Shown here: positions 57,761-64,000 of the stretch, in pieces | Position numbering within the stretch: the stretch's first letter is position 1 | How the letters are laid out: every line of letters begins with the position of its first letter | Origin: Trileptium ribeirensis | Lineage: Eukaryota > Nematoda > Enoplea > Enoplida > Thoracostomopsidae | Assembly (NCBI GenBank): GCA_030248225.1 | Contig: JASANE010001649.1 | Location: 1 to 64,000 of the forward strand | DNA length: 64,000 nt | Direction of reading: 5' to 3' | Notes under the pieces: model-generated | What the model saw: only the letters and a program-made list of their open reading frames with translations | What the model was told of the DNA's origin: nothing | The model's database searches: none | Translations under genes and position numbers: made by a program

Positions 57761-57909
57761 TGGAATACTACGTAATCGTTAATAATTATATTAATTAGAT
57801 GCATGCTTACTATCACTTCTATTTCTTATACAGACTTGTTTGCTCTACAAAGTGAGCCCAAGTTCGCTCTGATATCTAAACCACTTGTCGAGTTACAAAT
57901 AATTAACGT

Positions 57910-58640
57910 GATTTTTGGGACTCGAGCCTTTTTGTCCGCTTTTTCGCATCGATTCATTTGATCAAATTGGCTTACATAAGGTCAAATTTTTCGATTTCTG
58001 GATCCCTGAGTGTCATATTGGGCGTTGGGCCTCTCTATGGGTACCCTAACCCCGATAACTCTTTATCGGAACCTCGTTGCGCTCCAATCGACTGAGAGGG
58101 TCAAATAACCTTATATGAGAATAGGTTCATTTTTTCGATTTTTGGACCTCTGAAGCTCATATAGGAATGGTGCGCTTCCGAGGGCACATTGACCCGTGAC
58201 TGCTTAGCGGAACTTCGGAGACGCAAATTAACCACACTAATCGAATCAACAGATCAAATTACTAAATATGACCATTTTTCAATTTATGGACCCCTGAGGC
58301 TCATATTGGTAGTGGTGTACTGCGCGACGCCCCGTAACTTATTAGCGTAACCTCGGAGTTGAAAATTATCCACTCCAATTGACTCAGCGGGTCAAATTGC
58401 CTTACATGTGACTAACTTTGTTTTTTCAGTTATGGACCTGGTGCTCTTCTGTGGGTATCCTGACCCCTCATAACTCCTTAGCGGAACCTCGGAAAAATTA
58501 ATCACTCCAATCGACTCAGCGGGTGAAATTACGCTATATGAGGTTTAACCTGAAAAACAGTTGAAAAAAAATTTTTTTCAGATCGTGATTCGAACTTCGA
58601 ATGTGTGGATACACGCAGACATAGATATACGGCGCTTTGA
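57910..58640 (+). repeat. tandem-unit repeat family B, copy 3
   Basis: About four units carry CTCCAATCGACTCAGCGGGT, TTTTTCGATTTxTGGACC and ACCCCxxxAACTCCTTAxCGGAACC. The family tail closes it (ACCTGAAAAACAGTTGAAAAAA, GATTCGAACTTCGAATGTG, CGCAGACATAGA). Family C follows immediately. Confidence 0.75.
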
Positions 58641-59509
58641 TCTATAAAAGTTTGCATCGGTTAAAGATGCATTTAAATGAATCACTCCGTCGCTGGCAGC
58701 ATCCTCGAACACCTTTATATCAAATTTGCAACAAAGTTTAACAAAAAATTGAAAACCGCGATATCTTTGGCTCAAGTGGGAAGAGGGTACTAGTTTCAGG
58801 GGATACTGTACCTTTCCGAAAAGGATACAACGGTTACAGATTCAGATTAATTACTCCATCGTTTTCAGCAACCTCGAAAACCTTTGTGATCACTGTTGCA
58901 ATAGATTATAGCATTAGATTGAAATTATTCATGGTTCTAAGTGTTGAGGGGTCCAAGGGGATACATTACCGTTCTAACAAGGCATATCGGTCTCAGATAC
59001 GTTGAAATATCGTCTCATAGTATGGGCAGCCTCGAATACTTTCGTAGTACTATATAATGTTTATTAACGATTATCTTAAAAAATCTTATATATGAAGCGT
59101 TAGTATGGTTCGTTTTAGGACGCTTATTTTGTGGTTCTTCTTGTCCACAAATGTAGCAAAAAATGTATTGGTATCTAAATATTGCAGATGTCGTTCAGGC
59201 GAACACAAAAGATATGTAATATTTTTTGATATAAAACCTTTGAGATATATTTGAAAAACTATTTTCATTCAGTCACAAATATATTTAGAGGGGTACCCTC
59301 TTTAAAGGGTGGGGCTACCGTGCTCCATGGGTGGGTTGGATGAATGAAACCCATATAGAATCATCACGGGCCAGGCTATATGCAAAAGCCCTGCAGGAAT
59401 ATTTTATTTGTTTGTGAGACATTTAAAGGAAACTGTCTAGCCGTTAGGCCACGGTAATATTTATCAGTGCGCATGCAAATAAATTTTGCTCGCTTCCCTT
59501 GATGTTCTA
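58641..59509 (+). repeat. tandem-unit repeat family C, copy 2
   Basis: Colinear with 27130-27930: two to three units with ATCACTCCxTCG and AACACCTTT(A/G)T, then CTCTTTAAAGGGTGGGGC, GCTCCATGGGTGGGTTGG and TTTATCAGTGCGCATGCAAA. Confidence 0.75.
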
Positions 59510-61460
59510 TATTTACCTACCAGATCTGCCTGACACATATCCATGTTCAGCATGTTTCTCCACGTTTTCCGTTCGTTTGTGGCCGTTGTGAGGATGTCGA
59601 TAGAGTCTTTTTTTCAACGCAGGTATGAGACGCTGCGGAAATGCGGTTTGTATGCGTTTGGAATTTGCTGCTTCACCGTTACCGGTGCACGACATTTGGG
59701 GCAAGACCAAGTTGTTGGTACTGCGGCTTTGATGAGGCGATAAGGTAGCCGATCTGGATCTATACGGATAACATAGCCAAAGAGCCACAGTAATCGATTC
59801 AACGGCACCGTGTGATGCCTTCGGCGTTGCAGTTCGCCATTCGGCACGGGATTCATCTTAGCCAGTCCTAGAATTCGACACCGACAGAAGTTTTCGAAGA
59901 CGTTTAGTTTTTGCACGCCGCTCACTTTGACTGGTCATGTTCCACTGGCATACAGCAATATAGGCTGAACGGCGACCTCGTAAACTTGCCGCTTCCTTCC
60001 TGAGACTTCAATACGATGAATGCAGATTTCGCTTTAGCTATCCGGCGATCAGTTTAATTCTCGGTAAGGGCCCGTCGCTGTGATCCTGCTGCCTAGGTAG
60101 CAAAATTCTGCCACATCCTAGCGTTGTTGCGTTTGTTTGTTTGGTCCTGCATGGACGGCATTTGTAGATGACTACTTGCGACCAGTGCGATACCGTCCGC
60201 GTAGTCGGCGACGGGAAATAGAGCTCCCGACTTGTCACATATGACGCCATCGTCTGGCTTGAGCGTCGTTCAGGTTATCCAGTGCACCGTTATATTAAAC
60301 AGGGTGGTTTAAGGGTTCGAGCTCTGGCGAACACCCGCGCGAACCTCACATGTCTCTGATGTAATGTTGTACGCGCATATTGTGCAGAAAGAAGGCTTGA
60401 ACAGAACTTTCATCATTCTGATGAGGTTTCCAGGATCACCATCCGCTTTCATAACCTTGTAGAGCGGCGATCGATGAACTGAATCGAACGCTCTCTTGAA
60501 CTCGACAAATGTGACTACAACGCGTCTTCGGAATTCATGCAATGTTTCAAGAAAAAGGCGGAAACAAAGTATCTGAGTATACTATACAGTACTTCGGTCA
60601 GGCCGGAATCGGCATTACTCCTCCCGGGTATACCTCTCGCCATGAAGTTTGAACCGATTCGCTATTATGGCCTCCATGATTTTGAATGCAATATTTACGA
60701 GCGAGATGCCTCTATAGTTTGAGCAGAGATTAGTCGCCTTTCTTATGGAAAGTTTCTAGCATAGCTTTGCGCCAGTCGTTCTGAATTGTTTCAAGGATTT
60801 ATCTGTTTTTCAGCAGTTTGTCTAATTAACACAACATGTTGGTGTTAAGAACCTTGTGGCGTTCAGTGCCCAGACCGTCCTCTCCGGCAACGCGCCCATG
60901 TCTGAGACTTTTGACAGCCCTACTCATCTCGTCGAGTGTTGGAGGATGTTTGCAATCTTCGAATCTTTTAATGGATCCTATGGATTCTGTCGGTTCAGTA
61001 ACTGATTGAAGTGCTCCCACCAGCACTTAAGTTGGGTTGATTTCGATGTCAGTGGCAAACCATAGGCATCACGTATCATGCCTGTTGCTCTTTCGCACGG
61101 ATTGCAGAGCTTACGACATGTGTCAAATAGTTTTTGTATTTGTGTTCTGCCGCAACCTGGTTGAGCTCACTTGCAGTTTTCTTGTAGTGAGAGTCTATTT
61201 TTGATGCTCCGGTCGATCGACTTTCGCATCGATTTCGTTACACTGCTGCGGCTTTAACGCAGCTCCTCTGCTTTCAGCTCCGTTGCGCATGGGGCGGATT
61301 GCTTCATTTACTACGGATATACAATAGTTTTTAAAATTACCCCAGATTTCGTCAACATCCTCGCCAATCATCACCACCTGAACTCTTCTCCTCCATTCAT
61401 CACGATCGGCAGTCACGATTCTTAGGAATATGATCTCGAAGCGAGACGCCACGGATACGG
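59510..61460 (-). mobile_element. RTE-like retrotransposon remnant 1, minus strand
   Basis: On the minus strand, from high to low coordinates, it holds: an EN/linker piece with WRRRVQVVMIGEDVDEIWGN (61195-61452); an RT start with MSRAVKSLRHGRVAGEDGLG (60826-61026); palm sequence RRRVVVTFVEFKRAFDSVHR and AGVRQSSNP (60309-60542), where F-K-R-A-F-D-S-V is the RT core and GVRQ the next motif; and a C-terminal domain with LNVFENFCRCRILG and YVIRIDPDRLPYRLIKAA (59614-59925). Frames change and stops interrupt it, so it is inactive. Confidence 0.88.
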
Positions 61461-61464
61461 TGGT

Positions 61465-63080
61465 AACACATCATATCGAAGACATTGCATCGGTGACTGT
61501 CGCTTTTTCTCACCGCACATTTTTCGCAGTCATATAAGAGGCAAGTTATGACGGCCGCTCGGAATAACTTTAGCTTTGTTTTCAGCGTACTGTCTCTGCG
61601 CTACCACAGGCGTTGATTAAGGCTGGCGAACGCTCTAGATGTCTTAGCAACTCAGTCGGTTATCTCCGACGATGTCCCACTTGTACCGTTGATCTGAGGT
61701 ATGGGAACTCATCCACCACATAAGCTGTTGGCAGTCTGCCTGGAATACTGGCTTGATGCAGCAGCAGTAGATTATCTTAGTCTTTTCGCCAGTTACATTA
61801 AGTAATATCAACCCGCTTAGCCGAAACGCTAAGCTTCGGCAGCATTGACTATATATGCTCTTTGATATCATTGACTATATTAGTAATACTAGGTCGTCAA
61901 CGTAGTCCAGATCGCTGACGTTGAAACCTTCTGTGATAACTATTCCGTCCTCCGGCTTATCAAGGCTGTTTCTGACTAGCCAATCTACGGCGTAGCTGAA
62001 AAACGTGGAAGACAACATAGAGCCTTGCCTTACACCGGTCTTTATAGAAAACACCGATGAAGTGGAGTTATAGCCACTCATAGCAGTTTCCGTGCTGCGG
62101 TACATCGTCCTAAGCATCCAGACCAACTTATTAGGAACGTCATGTGCCTCCACAATTTTGAACAGTCATTCGCGGTCGACTGAGTTGAAGGCAGGTCTGA
62201 AGTCGACAAAAGCCTCCAGCATACTGCGACAAAATTTATGGCGGGTCTGCAGTAGCTGCCGAATGGTGAAGATTGGGTCCGTACAGCTGTGTCTAGGGCG
62301 AAAGCCGGCCTGGTCTTCGCAGCAAGAGTGGAACCTATTCAGAACTACGATTTCCAGGACTTTGAGCGCAATGGGAAGCAGTGAGATGCCTCGATAGTTT
62401 TTACATTGCGTAGGATCGGAGTTCTCCATTCCGCGGGTATACGTTTCTGGTGCCATATTGCTTGGAACAGCTTGTCCAGTATAATCGACAATATCTCCAG
62501 TGCAGCTTTAAAGGACTCTGATGGAACTCCGTCACGCTTGGTGCTTTCCCAGATTTGGGCGCTTTAATACCGTTGGTATTTCGGTAGACGAAGGCGGTGC
62601 TTCTGGGCTATTGATGTCGTATTCGCTCTAGTCCAAATCGTCGATCTTGATGGACTCTTCTGGTGGCTTTGCATTAACGAGTTGTCCGAAATATTCCTTC
62701 CACCGTCCAGTCGCTTTGTTTTATCGCGGACAATGTAGCCGATGGCGTCACACACTGTTTCACTGATTACACCAGACCAGTTGGAGATTTGTCGTATCGT
62801 GCTGGACAACTTTATATGGTAACCCACATTGTTGGGGTGATTAAGATCATCAGTGACTCGCGACCGGTAGGCATCGGAATTCTTTTAAAGAATGTTATCA
62901 ACATGTCGCCTTTCAATCGATCGCAGCATGTCGTTCTTGGTTACTTTACCTCGCTGGTCCAGCTTCAACGTGGAGCCCGTCATCCAGGTTACCTTTTTCT
63001 TTGAGCGGACTTGAACGGCGCTTTGAGATTTCATCAGCATGATGTCTCAGATTTCATTCCAGATGACATTGCGCCGCCCT
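61465..63080 (-). mobile_element. RTE-like retrotransposon remnant 2, minus strand, next to remnant 1
   Basis: Minus-strand pieces in order: a worn linker (62564-63060); NYRGISLLPIALKVLEIVVL, then DQAGFRPRHSCTD (62166-62456); AFVDFRPAFNSVDRE; then KTGVRQGSMLSSTFF and a YVDDLVLL catalytic box (61875-62153). The end of the palm and an AAVITCLLYDCEKCAVR-type motif follow (about 61500-61560). YVDD stands where most RTE elements have FADD or YADD. Frames and small gaps show decay. It differs in sequence from remnant 1, so the two are separate insertions. Confidence 0.88.
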
Positions 63081-63639
63081 CAGTGAAAACTTATCTCACT
63101 CCGCTCGATCTGTTTTAAAACTATTCAATGTAACCTTAATCTCCGGAATACATGCATACTTGTAAATCGCTTATATCGATATTATTTCGTCTCAAGAGCA
63201 TTTAAAACAAACTACCTTTAAGAGGTTGAAAATATAATTATATATTACGTTTCAAATTTCAGTAAGAGAAATAAATTAAGGAGACGCGGTCGAAATGGTA
63301 TCATGGACAAAGCGAAAATTCAAGGATCTGGTGATTTAATATGTAGAACTAAATTACATACACATCTATAAAAACGCAGTTAGTCACGATGTCACGTGTA
63401 AACCAAAAGTTTTGCTTAGAAGTATTGCGTACGGTAAGTCTAGGCATAAGCTTAGCATTTGTTCACAATTAAACTTGAAATTTTTGCTCTATGATACTCA
63501 AGTCAATTTTACCGCCCCTGTGGTATATGGGGAACTTTGACATGACCCTATTTTAATATGTTCGCCAATGGTTAACTTATTTTTGTTAACGTTTACTACT
63601 GAAGTGGATCGTGGTATTCTAGTTGCAGTAATGATAACC
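63081..63639. other. spacer, no gene seen
   Basis: AT-rich, with no exon, RNA or repeat recognised between remnants 2 and 3. Confidence 0.4.
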
Positions 63640-64000
63640 GTCGTCGTTCTGAATTGCTTCAAGGATTTATCTGTTTTTCAGCAGTTTGTCTAATTAACAC
63701 AACATGTTGGTGTTAAGAACCTTGTGGCGTTCAGTGCCCAGACCGTCCTCTCCGGCAACGCGCCCATGTCTGAGACTTTTGACAGCCCTACTCATCTCGT
63801 CGAGTGTTGGAGGATGTTTGCAATCTTCGAATCTTTTAATGGATCCTATGGATTCTGTCGGTTCAGTAACTGATTGAAGTGCTCCCACCAGCACTTAAGT
63901 TGGGTTGATTTCGATGTCAGTGGCAAACCATAGGCATCACGTATCATGCCTGTTGCTCTTTCGCACGGATTGCAGAGCTTACGACATGTGTCAAATAGTT
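63640..64000 (-). mobile_element. RTE-like remnant 3, near-identical to 60776-61130, cut by the window end
   Basis: From about 63647 to 64000 the sequence repeats 60779-61132 almost base for base (offset 2868), including the complete 66-codon frame with MSRAVKSLRHGRVAGEDGLG. The left border is abrupt, inside the RT coding sequence, so the 3' end of the element is missing. That is not how LINEs normally truncate. Confidence 0.9.

Noticed and set aside
57834..57855. A tiny terminal exon (six codons and TGA) after TCTTATACAG
   Set aside because: In phase with 55018 but far too short to support by itself; mentioned only as a possibility under the 54907 exon.

Overview
The window is gene-poor, AT-rich eukaryotic DNA. 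Long introns with GT-AG borders carry many decayed interspersed repeats, and there are no bacterial-style operons or long intronless genes. The retroelements resemble the RTE-type non-LTR elements common in flatworms and other invertebrates. A trematode-like flatworm is plausible, but the sequence alone does not prove it.

The only gene I can name runs on the plus strand from before base 1. Seven exons (749-942, 5339-5579, 5934-6084, 8033-8288, 10179-10406, 18035-18326, 23046-23219) join with fully compatible phases into 512 codons. They match, in order, the second half of the exonuclease domain, the basic linker, the zinc/HNH-like region and the C-terminal helical part of EXD2 (exonuclease 3'-5' domain-containing protein 2). 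Individual exon ORFs are too short to reveal this; it appears only when they are joined. The 5' exons with the first catalytic motif lie outside the window.

After an 18.8 kb repeat-filled stretch comes a second set of plus-strand exons between 42010 and 55018. Two are large (about 1.5 and 1.1 kb) and the rest small. They encode a Ser/Asn/Thr-rich, largely disordered protein with a basic N-terminal patch and two Cys clusters. The last EXD2 exon ends in phase 0 and the first of these starts in phase 0, so they could be a very long C-terminal extension of EXD2 or a separate unrecognised gene.

The remaining sequence is mostly repeats. They include: a composite family with 330-360 bp internal monomers and a shared 3' end (short hairpin, then TTACTAG before T) at 1940-2708, 14240-15205, 19298-20784 and 41742-41852; several families with internal tandem units of about 150-173 bp; a 372 bp MITE with perfect 11-bp inverted ends and two relatives; a 1.6 kb element with inverted ends and repeated poly-G motifs (49228-50829); a 261 bp foldback element (46608-46868); a hairpin-dense segment (37940-41450); hexamer-based GC-rich minisatellites; and RTE-like LINE remnants at 31500-33440 (plus) and 59510-64000 (minus). 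I found no intact transposase or reverse transcriptase, no CRISPR array, no rRNA and no intact tRNA.
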